This document shows positions 8,477 to 17,732 of a DNA stretch of 41,250 nucleotides, piece after piece. The notes beneath the pieces were generated by a model. It worked only from the letters and a program-made list of their open reading frames with translations, searched no databases and was not told the DNA's origin. The stretch is from an uncultured Candidatus Saccharibacteria bacterium (GTDB taxonomy: Bacteria > Patescibacteriota > Saccharimonadia > Saccharimonadales > Saccharimonadaceae), in assembly GCA_946527885.1 (NCBI GenBank), contig CAMMYO010000004.1, positions 1-41,250 on the forward strand. The letters run 5' to 3'. The position numbers and the translations under genes were made by a program. Position 1 is the first letter of the stretch; every line of letters starts with the position of its first letter.

Positions 8477-9229
8477 ATGAAGCAAAAGGTTTCAAGAAAC
8501 GACAGACGCACAATAAGAGCCGTCATATCGTTAGAACAAAACCACCAAGCCGCAAAAACCGAACGCGAACAAATGCATTACAATATGGCAATCGCGCAAG
8601 CAATCACCACACTAGATATCGACATCGTCCAGGAACTCATTGAATCTCTGCACGGCATCAAAATCGAAAACGAGTGCGATTATTCGTACCGGTTCTACAT
8701 CCTTGAGCCGGGCGAACGCTGCTACGACTTTGTCGAAATATGCAGAGTCATCAAAACACTGCGCCATATCGCCGACATAAACGATCAGCTTTCAGACGTC
8801 AGATATCTTGCAGACGTGGTATTCTCGAAGACAGACGGAGAATGCCATAACAATCTATATGGCGCATGTTGCGCATCACTATCAAACATCTCCAAAATTG
8901 CCGGGCTTAACGCTAAGCTTGGAAAAGACGAGCTTTTGGTCAAGGCATATATGCTCAAGTTTTTCGAAAGGCTACACAAGCAGCTCATCGACGAACGCGA
9001 CATGAAGGACATACTCGGCCTGGAGACAATCTTCAGAAACGCTATCGGCAATGCAGCCGACCGCTATGGCGAAAACGAAAAATATGGCGTTGTAAATCTC
9101 ATTGTAAAGGCGGAAGAAATGGCCGAATTGTTACACAGCTTCGTCACGAGTTTCATCTATGCATCGCTGGTTATTACGGAAAGCCACAAAATGCTCATCG
9201 ATAACGTTAGAAAAATAGTCAAAGCATAA
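8477..9229 (+). CDS. ORFan protein (MKQKVSRNDRRTIRAV...)
   Basis: ATG after GAAAGGATTGGTCTT; the ORF-track start at 8438 falls inside the leader hairpin. Confidence 0.75.
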   Translation: MKQKVSRNDRRTIRAVISLEQNHQAAKTEREQMHYNMAIAQAITTLDIDIVQELIESLHGIKIENECDYSYRFYILEPGERCYDFVEICRVIKTLRHIADINDQLSDVRYLADVVFSKTDGECHNNLYGACCASLSNISKIAGLNAKLGKDELLVKAYMLKFFERLHKQLIDERDMKDILGLETIFRNAIGNAADRYGENEKYGVVNLIVKAEEMAELLHSFVTSFIYASLVITESHKMLIDNVRKIVKA

Positions 9230-9242
9230 ATCAATCCACCAA

Positions 9243-9267
9243 AAAGCCGCCAGTGAATGGCGGCTTT
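9243..9267 (+). terminator. intrinsic terminator
   Basis: AAAGCCGCCAGTGAATGGCGGCTTT. Confidence 0.75.
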
Positions 9268-9268
9268 C

Positions 9269-9841
9269 TTATTGTGGCAATTCAAAATTATCACTGCCAT
9301 TCTGAATCGCATCGACTAATTCGGCAGGCAACTCGTCCGCGCCCAATAAAGTATCGTGCTCAATCGAAACATAACCATCGATATCATAACCAGCTTGAAC
9401 CAATTCATCATTGCTAACCTCGCGAATCGCACCACGAATTCTCGTGTCAAAAATCTTGTTGTAATCAACGCCGTCCTCGACCTGAGCTAAAACTTTCAAA
9501 AAGATGTAGTCGCTATAACTAGCCGCACCATACTGCAGACCTTCGATTTTCGGACTGTCGCTATTGTAGGAAACGAAAGTCTTGCGACTTTTTACGACAT
9601 AATTGTGAAGATACAGCTTATGTTGAGCCAAATAGCGCACTACAACCGAGCGAATCTCGTCGTCATTCAAATAGCGATCCACTGACGTACTAACAAAACC
9701 GTAGCTCACCGGGTTCTTTGAGGTATCGTCATAAAATTCAATCGAACGCTCAACCGTATAGACGCTTCTACCATCAAGCTCAAAATTAATCGCCATACAC
9801 AGTGTCGTGCTTTTGTATTTGAAATCAATTGGCTCTTCCAT
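9269..9841 (-). CDS. hypothetical protein (MEEPIDFKYKS...)
   Basis: ORF; TACAAT 6 nt upstream of ATG at 9841. Confidence 0.65.
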   Translation of the reverse strand: MEEPIDFKYKSTTLCMAINFELDGRSVYTVERSIEFYDDTSKNPVSYGFVSTSVDRYLNDDEIRSVVVRYLAQHKLYLHNYVVKSRKTFVSYNSDSPKIEGLQYGAASYSDYIFLKVLAQVEDGVDYNKIFDTRIRGAIREVSNDELVQAGYDIDGYVSIEHDTLLGADELPAELVDAIQNGSDNFELPQ

Positions 9842-9859
9842 GCAACCATTGTAGCATAT

Positions 9860-9927
9860 TTGACTATTAGTCAATTTAGTGATATAATAGAACAATCTGT
9901 GGTCATCTCGAAAAAGGAGGGATTATT
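9860..9927 (+). promoter_or_regulatory. promoter/leader TTGACT-N17-TATAAT with AAAAAGGAGGG SD
   Basis: -35 9860-9865, -10 9883-9888. Confidence 0.65.
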
Positions 9928-10359
9928 ATGACCAAGACGTACCCGCTCAAAATAGAGACCGAGATTCGCATCGAGTACAGCACTGCAAAATTCGAACTCA
10001 TCCCTGACGTCGCCGAAAAGCTCGGAAACGATGAAGTCGTGAACTATCTTGTTATGTACGACGAAGGCAAGATATGGGTTCACGAAAACGCACCTGACTG
10101 GTACGCGCTGCTGGCTACGCTTCACGAGTCAATCTGCTGCGGCAAACAGCACGAAAAATTCATCGAATTCAGCGACGACCCCGACATGCGATGTGCCGAA
10201 GTCGAAGCGTTCGTCCTGACGCAAGCAAAAGACAAGAAGCAGGAATACATCTGGGCGCGCATCGCAATGTTCGACGCGCTGATTCAGAAACAGCTTGCCG
10301 CCACGAGCGACATCAGAAAACTCCAGAATGCTCGAGATTACCTCGCGTCTCAGCTCTAA
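9928..10359 (+). CDS. ORFan protein, 143 aa
   Basis: Strong SD, own promoter and terminator. Confidence 0.8.
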   Translation: MTKTYPLKIETEIRIEYSTAKFELIPDVAEKLGNDEVVNYLVMYDEGKIWVHENAPDWYALLATLHESICCGKQHEKFIEFSDDPDMRCAEVEAFVLTQAKDKKQEYIWARIAMFDALIQKQLAATSDIRKLQNARDYLASQL

Positions 10360-10367
10360 TGAGCTGC

Positions 10368-10390
10368 ACCCCGCCAAGGCGGGGTATTTT
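10368..10390 (+). terminator. intrinsic terminator
   Basis: ACCCCGCC-AA-GGCGGGGTATTTTTATT. Confidence 0.8.
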
Positions 10391-10461
10391 TATTGGTAAA
10401 ATTTGACCACAAGCGGAATTCTTGTTACAATATAAGCACAAATAATTTGGATCAAACAAAA

Positions 10462-12216
10462 ATGCGAGTAAAAATAAAAAATCTAATCTATCTATTTTTT
10501 GCGACGCTCCTTGTAGCAATCGCTAGCATATCAACAAATTCGTATGCCTCAGAGCAAGGCATTACAACCCAACTCATCGGCTGCCAATTCGCCGACGAGC
10601 CAATTAACTGTCAATTGACAGACTCAAATCTTCAGGTCAACAGCATCAATTTTACCGAGCAAGGTCAACATTTTGATGCAACCATATCTTTCACGAATAG
10701 CGGTGATGCTGACATGAAAGCGAGCGACGACTCCGTCCAGCTCGAGAATTCAAACATCGTACGAGAAATTGTTACGCCGGATGACTTCAGTGGCATCCTA
10801 AAACCAGGAGAAAGCGTCCAAGTCATTTTTAGACTTACTTATACAACCGCAACCACCGACACGCTAAATCTTTCGGACGATCTCGGCTTCAATTTAAGCT
10901 TCAGCCCAATCGAAACAACGACCACCGAAACTGTCACGGAAGTCGTAAAAGGAGAAGAGTTAGAAGTAACTGGCGAGCCAGAAAGCGTCGGCGAACAAAG
11001 CGCCGAAGAGAGCCAAAACCCGAAAACCTTCGATTCCGTCCTGCCATTTGCCATTTTTTCAGGCTCATGCCTGGTACTGGCATTTATTCTCCGCAAAAAA
11101 GCCAACACTCGCTGCCTACTAATCGCATTCCTAATTGGCGGCACCGCCTTGATCCCGTTCACGGAAGCCGACGCCTTATCCAAATTTACATTCTCACTCA
11201 AGCTCGTTGATATAACCGGCGAAAACCTCGTGATTTCCATCAATAAACCAGTCGAAGAGCTACCAGAAGAAAGCCTAGAACCAGAAGCAGCACAAGAAGA
11301 GCCTACACGAGAACCAGAAGCAGTTCCAGAAACGACCGAACCAGAAACAACACAAGAAGCTCAACCTGAGACAGCCGAATTGCCAACTAGATCCGCAAGT
11401 ACCTCAGAACCAGAAGAAAAAATCGAGCCAACAACAGAACCGACGGAGGAAGCCGAGAAAGAACCGACGCAAGAACAGGAACCAGAACAGGAACCAGCGA
11501 TCAAAGAGCCTGAACCAATCTCCAAAGAAGCGCAGTCGGCAACCGAACAGAACAAAGCCAACATTGAAGAAGCGCAACCAACCACGGAACCAACCGAAAC
11601 TATCGCCGAAGAAGTACAGACCGAGCCAGAACAGCAGCCAGAAGCAACTCAAGAAGAAGAACCAGGCGAAGAAGCGGAGCAAGCAGGACAGGAATCAGCG
11701 CCTGAGCTCTCCGCTATCGAAAGCGCCACTCCGCAGCAAACCGAAATCCAAATCGAAGAAAAACCGGCAGAGCAAAAACCTACAGCCGAAGAGCCGCAAG
11801 CACTCTACAAAGGTGGCTACAAATACGCCAACATCTGCCCAGGCAGTAAAGACAGTCAGTTCGACGACTGGGGCTTCTACATTTGCGAATGCGTCAGCTA
11901 TTCCGCGAACCGCGTCTTCAATAATCTCGGTTTCTTCCCGAACTGGCGCGGCCGCGGCAACGCCAATCAATGGATTGCTAACGCCAGAAATGAAGGCTAC
12001 GTCGTATCTGACACACCAAAAGTCGGCGCCATTGGCGTCAATCTATCCGGCAGATACGGCCACACCGTTTACGTCGAAAAAGTCGAAGGTAACCGCGTCT
12101 ACATCTCACAATACAACGCGCGTATCGCAGCTACAAATTATATTGCAGGCGAATACTCAGAAGTCTGGGACAACGCATCAAATTACCAATACATCTACTT
12201 CGATCAGCACCAATAA
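10462..12216 (+). CDS. secreted/surface protein: signal peptide, internal NPKTF + TM segments, Pro/Glu/Thr-rich linker, C-terminal CHAP amidase-like domain
   Basis: MRVKIKNLIYLFFATLLVAIASISTNSYA signal peptide; CECVSYSANRVF...GAIGVNLSGRYGHTVYVEKVEGNRVYISQYN CHAP signature. Confidence 0.82.
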   Translation: MRVKIKNLIYLFFATLLVAIASISTNSYASEQGITTQLIGCQFADEPINCQLTDSNLQVNSINFTEQGQHFDATISFTNSGDADMKASDDSVQLENSNIVREIVTPDDFSGILKPGESVQVIFRLTYTTATTDTLNLSDDLGFNLSFSPIETTTTETVTEVVKGEELEVTGEPESVGEQSAEESQNPKTFDSVLPFAIFSGSCLVLAFILRKKANTRCLLIAFLIGGTALIPFTEADALSKFTFSLKLVDITGENLVISINKPVEELPEESLEPEAAQEEPTREPEAVPETTEPETTQEAQPETAELPTRSASTSEPEEKIEPTTEPTEEAEKEPTQEQEPEQEPAIKEPEPISKEAQSATEQNKANIEEAQPTTEPTETIAEEVQTEPEQQPEATQEEEPGEEAEQAGQESAPELSAIESATPQQTEIQIEEKPAEQKPTAEEPQALYKGGYKYANICPGSKDSQFDDWGFYICECVSYSANRVFNNLGFFPNWRGRGNANQWIANARNEGYVVSDTPKVGAIGVNLSGRYGHTVYVEKVEGNRVYISQYNARIAATNYIAGEYSEVWDNASNYQYIYFDQHQ

Positions 12217-12240
12217 GCTTATGTTAAAATAAGGACAGCT

Positions 12241-13107
12241 ATGCAAAACGATTTTAGTTCACCACAACCAAATGCGCCTTTAACGCCAGGCGCGGGTCCG
12301 AATCCGAACCCGAACCCAATGCCGCCACAACCGGCTCCATACATGTCGCCAAATCCGAATCAGGCACCAGTACCGCCAATTCAACCTATGCAGCCAGCCA
12401 TGCCGCAGCAGGCGCCAATTCAGCCAGCAACTCCATATAAACCGCCGAAGGCAGGCGGAATCGCCAAAACCGCAATCATCTTCCTGCTTATCTTCACAAC
12501 CATCGGTGCAGGCATTGTAGCATTCCTATTCTGGCAGCGAAGTGAAGACATGAGCAAAAAGCTTGCCCAAGTCGAGTCCGAACTTGCTAGCAAAGCCGAT
12601 TGCGCCAGCGCCAACACGCCAAGCGACGAAGAAATTACCGACATAATTGAAAACTATTATCATTTCTTGCGCATTACTCAGCTCAGCTCGCCGGCAAAAG
12701 CGCTCGAATATCTCGAATTCAAGAATTTCGATGGCGAAACCAACGACAATTACACGAAAACAACCATCAAGTACGAGAAATTCCGTAAAGCCATTCATGA
12801 TAATATCGGCACGGATAGCTTAGCACTCGATAGCGATATCTACAAAAACTTCAAGAATACCGACGGAGTACTTTACTATAAAGCCGATGTTAAAACGCGC
12901 GAAAATATGGGCTATGAAGATAAAGTAAATAGCGTCAAGCTCATCGATATCGACACGCTACACTACGAAGTAACAATCGAAACTAAGCAAATCGAGAACC
13001 GCAACGACACGAGCAGTATCGGAGCAGAATCAACTAACAATTACGATGTTTACTTCGTGCGAGACAGCAAAGGAAATATCGTCTTAGACAAAATCACGCA
13101 AAAATAG
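12241..13107 (+). CDS. proline-rich N-terminus + single TM + extracellular domain protein
   Basis: PNPNPNPMPPQPAP... then AIIFLLIFTTIGAGIVAFLFW. Confidence 0.75.
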   Translation: MQNDFSSPQPNAPLTPGAGPNPNPNPMPPQPAPYMSPNPNQAPVPPIQPMQPAMPQQAPIQPATPYKPPKAGGIAKTAIIFLLIFTTIGAGIVAFLFWQRSEDMSKKLAQVESELASKADCASANTPSDEEITDIIENYYHFLRITQLSSPAKALEYLEFKNFDGETNDNYTKTTIKYEKFRKAIHDNIGTDSLALDSDIYKNFKNTDGVLYYKADVKTRENMGYEDKVNSVKLIDIDTLHYEVTIETKQIENRNDTSSIGAESTNNYDVYFVRDSKGNIVLDKITQK

Positions 13108-13114
13108 CCCCCAT

Positions 13115-13138
13115 ACCCGCCAAATGGCGGGTATTTTG
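13115..13138 (+). terminator. intrinsic terminator
   Basis: ACCCGCCAAATGGCGGGTATTTTGTT. Confidence 0.75.
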
Positions 13139-13221
13139 TTGACAATTCCTGAAAATATGCTAAAATGATAACAATATATTCACGCCAAAAGCGTAAGGGA
13201 GGTGCCAAGAGGCACTTTTTT
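13139..13221 (+). promoter_or_regulatory. EPS-locus promoter followed by putative attenuator
   Basis: TTGACA (13139-13144)-N16-TAAAAT (13161-13166), then GTGCC-AAGA-GGCAC-TTTTTT (13202-13221) before the ATG at 13262. Confidence 0.6.
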
Positions 13222-13261
13222 GATAGATATATTAAAGCATTAGTGAATTCAAAGGGAGAGC

Positions 13262-14146
13262 ATGGAAGCAAATCAGTCTTCAGCTGCAGACTATAAGACC
13301 GTTGTCCGCAAAATCGTTGATCGCAACAAGGCAAAACATTTTGCCGTAAATACTGTTTTTGCCGCCAAGCGCAAACTTTTTAACAAGCACCGCCTCGGCC
13401 GCGCGCTAGTTACCGGCGTTAGTGAAGACGCTTACTACGATGCGTATATCGAGCAAACTGGCGTTCTTGGCGATCTTGCTATCGATTCTTTTGAAGAACG
13501 CAAGCCGACCGCGCTTTACTTCGCCACCAAGCGCGCTTTTGACGCATTCGTCGGTCTATTTGGTTGTATCGGACTTGGTTTAGCTCTGCCATTTATCAAA
13601 ATTGCCTATCTTGTCACCGGCGACACCGCACCACTCCTACTCAAGCAAGAACGCTTAGGCCAAAACGGCAAAAAGTTTACTTTCTACAAGATTCGTACAA
13701 TGATTACCGGCAAGAATGGCAGCCTTGAAGCCGCTAACTTGCTAGAAGATCTTTTCCGTGAGCATCCTGAAATGCGCGAAGAATACACAAAAACCAAGAA
13801 GCTCAAGAATGACCCGCGCATCACGAAAGTTGGCAAGATTCTCCGCCGCACTAGCATCGACGAATTCGCGCAATTCATTAATATCTTTAAAGGCGATATC
13901 TCCGTCGTAGGCAACCGTCCATACCTTCCAGCCGAAGAGCAAGATATGGGCTTCTTCCGCGACGATGTTCTATCTACCAAAGGCGGCCTCATTTCCTACT
14001 GGGCAGTCAATGGCCGCAATGAGCTAGATTTCCATGAACGTCTTCGCCTAGAGCAATACTATTCCAAAAATCAATCTCTTCTCCTTGATCTAAAAATTAT
14101 TTATCGCGCATTCGGCGCCGTCTTTGGCGGTAAAGGCGCCAAGTAG
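13262..14146 (+). CDS. polyprenyl-phosphate sugar-phosphate transferase (WcaJ/ExoY-like)
   Basis: KRAFDAFVGLFGC...LLKQERLGQNGKKFTFYKIRTM...RRTSIDEFAQFINIFKGDISVVGNRPYLP. Confidence 0.92.
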   Translation: MEANQSSAADYKTVVRKIVDRNKAKHFAVNTVFAAKRKLFNKHRLGRALVTGVSEDAYYDAYIEQTGVLGDLAIDSFEERKPTALYFATKRAFDAFVGLFGCIGLGLALPFIKIAYLVTGDTAPLLLKQERLGQNGKKFTFYKIRTMITGKNGSLEAANLLEDLFREHPEMREEYTKTKKLKNDPRITKVGKILRRTSIDEFAQFINIFKGDISVVGNRPYLPAEEQDMGFFRDDVLSTKGGLISYWAVNGRNELDFHERLRLEQYYSKNQSLLLDLKIIYRAFGAVFGGKGAK

Positions 14147-14201
14147 CCCACACTTGTCAAAACAACATTTTTCTGTCATAATATAGACGGAGGTGATAAG
14201 C

Positions 14202-14822
14202 TTGATTAAAGCAATATATTTTGATTGTTTTGAAGTCTTGATTCCTGGCCTCTTGAAAGACGGAATAATGGGCCAGCTAGTCGAGCAAAAACTAGGAATG
14301 ACTCGCGAGCAATATGCTCAAAAAGACACAGGGTCACTTTGGGCGATATTCCTCGAACTCAACCGCGGACATCTGACCGAAAAAGAATACTGGAGTATAG
14401 TTATCAAATCGACCGGCTGGAAATGTAATCCTGAGCAAATAATCGCGCTTTCGGACGAAGTCAGCCGCGGCTGTATGCCGGGAATGCTCGAAATCGTGCA
14501 GCAATTGCACGCTTCCAACTACGAGCTTTACATGATATCCGATGTTTGGGCAGAACAAAAGCAACGACTCTTACTTGCTCACCCATGGATCAGCAAGCTG
14601 TTCAAGGAGTGCTTTTTCTCCTACGAACACGAACGAATCAAATCTGACCCAAACTTCTTCGAACAGATCACCGAAAAATGGCACAATAAGCCTGATGAAT
14701 GCCTGTTCATCGATGACTACCACGTCAATACCGAAAACGCCAGCAAGGCCGGCTACAAAACAATCATCTTTCAAAATGCTTCGCAACTTAAAAGTGAGCT
14801 ACGCGCAATGCAGCTTCTTTAA
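14202..14822 (+). CDS. HAD-superfamily hydrolase, TTG start
   Basis: IKAIYFDCFEVL, LYMISDVWAEQ, DECLFIDDYHVNTENASKAGYKTI; GGAGGTGATAAGC SD. Confidence 0.8.
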   Translation: MIKAIYFDCFEVLIPGLLKDGIMGQLVEQKLGMTREQYAQKDTGSLWAIFLELNRGHLTEKEYWSIVIKSTGWKCNPEQIIALSDEVSRGCMPGMLEIVQQLHASNYELYMISDVWAEQKQRLLLAHPWISKLFKECFFSYEHERIKSDPNFFEQITEKWHNKPDECLFIDDYHVNTENASKAGYKTIIFQNASQLKSELRAMQLL

Positions 14823-14852
14823 AAAATCCCCCGCAAGTCTGCGGGGGTATTT

Positions 14853-15572
14853 TCATGCCGTACCGGTCTGGGCATACTCTTCGAATCTTTGAACGTGCAA
14901 CTTGATATAATCAGCCATGAATTCAGTTAAGACCATATTCGCAATCGTTATAAGACCAATCACAATCAATAGCGCCAAATTCCAATAGCGCGACTTCTTA
15001 ATAAACAACCGCTCATCGCCGCACTCACGCTCATGACGGTCCTTGCTTCGCTGCCGAATATACAAAACCACCGCAACAATTAGACTCAACGGAAAGCCAA
15101 ACATGTATAAAATCGCGCCAATTCCAACTGGCAACAAGAAAATCGAAACCATAACAGGCACCGTACAGGCAGCAAGAATATTCACGCGGCGCATCCGAGT
15201 ATCATTCTTTCGCAACCGCGACCACAGCAGGGCAGCAAAGAATAAAATCCCGACACTAGAAAAGAACGCCGGTGCCATCGCAATCGAAAACTGAATCGCA
15301 TAGCTAGCGCTATAGCCCGGGATCTGGCCGGAATACGCATAAAAACGAAAAGCCGCGCCAAAAAACCAAACACCCAAATACGAAAGCATGCAAAATATGC
15401 CAAAACGCTCCGCGAGCATTCCTTTTCGGCTCGCCGGTTTTGCTTCTTTGACGGATTCGCTAAGCTCGAGCGCCTCTTCAAGCTTACTTTTCTTCGTTCC
15501 TTTTTGCTGCTTCTTCAGCCTTACGCGGACAATCTCTGCATCCTGAATCTTTGCGCTCTTTTTCGTAGCCAT
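14853..15572 (-). CDS. membrane protein, multiple TM segments
   Basis: Hydrophobic segments; ATG at 15572 with TATGAT 6 nt upstream. Confidence 0.7.
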   Translation of the reverse strand: MATKKSAKIQDAEIVRVRLKKQQKGTKKSKLEEALELSESVKEAKPASRKGMLAERFGIFCMLSYLGVWFFGAAFRFYAYSGQIPGYSASYAIQFSIAMAPAFFSSVGILFFAALLWSRLRKNDTRMRRVNILAACTVPVMVSIFLLPVGIGAILYMFGFPLSLIVAVVLYIRQRSKDRHERECGDERLFIKKSRYWNLALLIVIGLITIANMVLTEFMADYIKLHVQRFEEYAQTGTA

Positions 15573-15625
15573 ATCTATATCATAGCACGCCACGCTATTC
15601 ATAAACAGTTTGCTATAATTATCCT

Positions 15626-16162
15626 ATGGATTGGAGAATAATTGTTACACTAGTACTCGTTGCCTGCATCATGATTCCGCTTTTTATCTTTCTGGTCACC
15701 GGCATCATGGGCGCACCGTACGTCCCGAGTGAAGCACCGGACATCCGTAAGGCCTTTACTGAATTATACGCACTGAGCGACAAAGACTTATTGATAGATT
15801 TTGGTAGCGGCGACGGCACCGTGCCGCAAATCGCAACAGAATACGGCGCCAAAGCCATCGGCATCGAAATCAATCCAATCTTAGTCTGGTTTTCCAAACA
15901 CAGATTACGCAAGAATAAAAATCTTAAAATCAAGCATGCCAACATGTATCGTTATCATCTGCCAAAAGACACGACCGTGATTTATATGTATATGTTGCCA
16001 CAAGGGCTCGAGTCGGCTTATCGCCACATCAAGAAAGAAGCTACTCGCCTCGATAAAACACTCTATTTGATTTCAAATGCCTTTGATTTAAAAAAGGTTA
16101 AGCCGACAGAGCACGCCGCTCCACTATACCTATACAAAATCACGCCCGAAAAGCAAAAGTAG
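15626..16162 (+). CDS. SAM-dependent methyltransferase-like membrane-anchored protein
   Basis: LLIDFGSGDGTVPQIATEYGAKAIGIEINPILVW; N-terminal TM. Confidence 0.75.
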   Translation: MDWRIIVTLVLVACIMIPLFIFLVTGIMGAPYVPSEAPDIRKAFTELYALSDKDLLIDFGSGDGTVPQIATEYGAKAIGIEINPILVWFSKHRLRKNKNLKIKHANMYRYHLPKDTTVIYMYMLPQGLESAYRHIKKEATRLDKTLYLISNAFDLKKVKPTEHAAPLYLYKITPEKQK

Positions 16163-16218
16163 CTATCAGAGCGCAGACTTGCCAATTAGTCAATATTATA
16201 ATATAATATGCGCTAATT

Positions 16219-17715
16219 ATGGCATCAAAAACAACCAAACAGGTCAGCAAGCGTATTCATAAACTTGCATCAAAAGAAGAGCAGAAACCCGCAAGCACGG
16301 CGCGCTGCGTCGCGATTATTGCTTGTGCTACTCAATTAATTAGCAGTATCCTACTTTTCGTCGCTCTACGCCGACTAAATCTTTTGCAAACTTGGCAGCT
16401 AGTAATTGCCGCCCTCATCGTTTTGACTTTGCAATTTTTCAATTCAAAGCTCGCACTAAAACAGAAAAGACATCGCGCAGGCTACATTGCGTCAACGATT
16501 ATCGCCATTTTACTCTCGTGTTGCTATCTATGCGGCTATCATTACGCACGCCACACGACCGACTTCATTCAAGGCATCACGGGCGTACATTACGAGACGC
16601 AAACTTATTCCGTCCGCGTGCTCAAGACTAGCGGCTTTAACGAAATTTCGCAGCTACGCAATCAGCATGTCGGCTTCATGTCTACCAATCCAAATCTAGA
16701 AGACACTAAATCAAATCTCAAAGCCGCGGTAAACTACAAAGCGCAAGATTTCGACAATCTCGGCACGATGGTTTCGAGTATTTACGCATTCGAGACGGCC
16801 GCCATCGTTTTGAACGATAGCTACACCCAGTATATCGAAGAGACAGACAGCGAATTCGTGAACGATTCAAAGGTCATTTATACTTTTGAAGTGCGCAAGA
16901 TTTCCGATGACGAGCCGGTGCGCGTCGATGTGGCGAACAAGCCGTTCATCGTCTATCTCAGCGGCAGCGACTCACGTGGCACGATTAGCGACGTTGCTCG
17001 CAGCGACGTTAATATTGTTATGATTATCAATCCGCAAACTGGCAAAATCCTACTCGTAAACATTCCACGCGATTATTATGTGCAATTGCATGGTACGACC
17101 GGCCTTCGCGACAAGCTAACACATGCCGGTATTTACGGCGTAAATAAGAGCAAAACAACTATCGAAGATCTGCTCGGCATCGAAGTGAACTATACAGTCA
17201 AGGTCGGTTTCAATACCGTCATCAAGGTCGTTGATGCGATTGGAGGCATTGATATCTATTCAGATAAAGAGTTTACGGCATTCACGAATAAGACTTGTCA
17301 CTTTAAGTACGGCACCCAGCATGTTGATAGTACCTGTGCGCTCGCATTCTCGCGCGAACGCTATGCCTACGCCAGCGGCGATCGCCATCGTGGCGAGAAC
17401 CAACAGGCGGTCATTACGGCTATTATCAATAAGCTGTCAGATCCGAAGTACATGCTAAAGTATACGGATATTCTCAACGCCGCCGAAGGCTCGTTTGAAA
17501 CGAATCTGAGCTATGACGAAATCACCGGCTTTGCTAAGCAACAGCTATCCGAGCTCAAGCATTGGGAAGTCGAGTCTATCGCTCTCGATGGTACGGGCGC
17601 CAGCATGCCAACCTATAGTATGGGCTCGCAACGCCTTTATGTCATGGTTCCAAACCAAACTACCATTGATGCAGCCAAGGCAAAAATTGCCGAATATCTC
17701 AAAACCCCTCTTTAG
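16219..17715 (+). CDS. LytR-CpsA-Psr (LCP) family protein
   Basis: VYLSGSDSRGTISDVARSDVNIVMIINPQTGKILLVNIPRDYYVQL; ALAFSRERYAYASGDRHRGENQQAVI. Confidence 0.92.
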   Translation: MASKTTKQVSKRIHKLASKEEQKPASTARCVAIIACATQLISSILLFVALRRLNLLQTWQLVIAALIVLTLQFFNSKLALKQKRHRAGYIASTIIAILLSCCYLCGYHYARHTTDFIQGITGVHYETQTYSVRVLKTSGFNEISQLRNQHVGFMSTNPNLEDTKSNLKAAVNYKAQDFDNLGTMVSSIYAFETAAIVLNDSYTQYIEETDSEFVNDSKVIYTFEVRKISDDEPVRVDVANKPFIVYLSGSDSRGTISDVARSDVNIVMIINPQTGKILLVNIPRDYYVQLHGTTGLRDKLTHAGIYGVNKSKTTIEDLLGIEVNYTVKVGFNTVIKVVDAIGGIDIYSDKEFTAFTNKTCHFKYGTQHVDSTCALAFSRERYAYASGDRHRGENQQAVITAIINKLSDPKYMLKYTDILNAAEGSFETNLSYDEITGFAKQQLSELKHWEVESIALDGTGASMPTYSMGSQRLYVMVPNQTTIDAAKAKIAEYLKTPL

Positions 17716-17732
17716 TGCTCAAAAATCCGTCA

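Noticed and set aside
11564-12232. 222-aa alternate-frame ORF overlapping the CHAP protein
   Set aside because: Out-of-frame reading of the repetitive GAA/CCA-rich linker; Lys/Ser/Gln-rich and without features
12297-12440. Possible tandem repeat/minisatellite (CCGAACCCGAAC..., CCAATTCAGCCAGC...)
   Set aside because: Explained by codons of the Pro/Asn/Gln-rich N-terminus of the 12241-13107 protein
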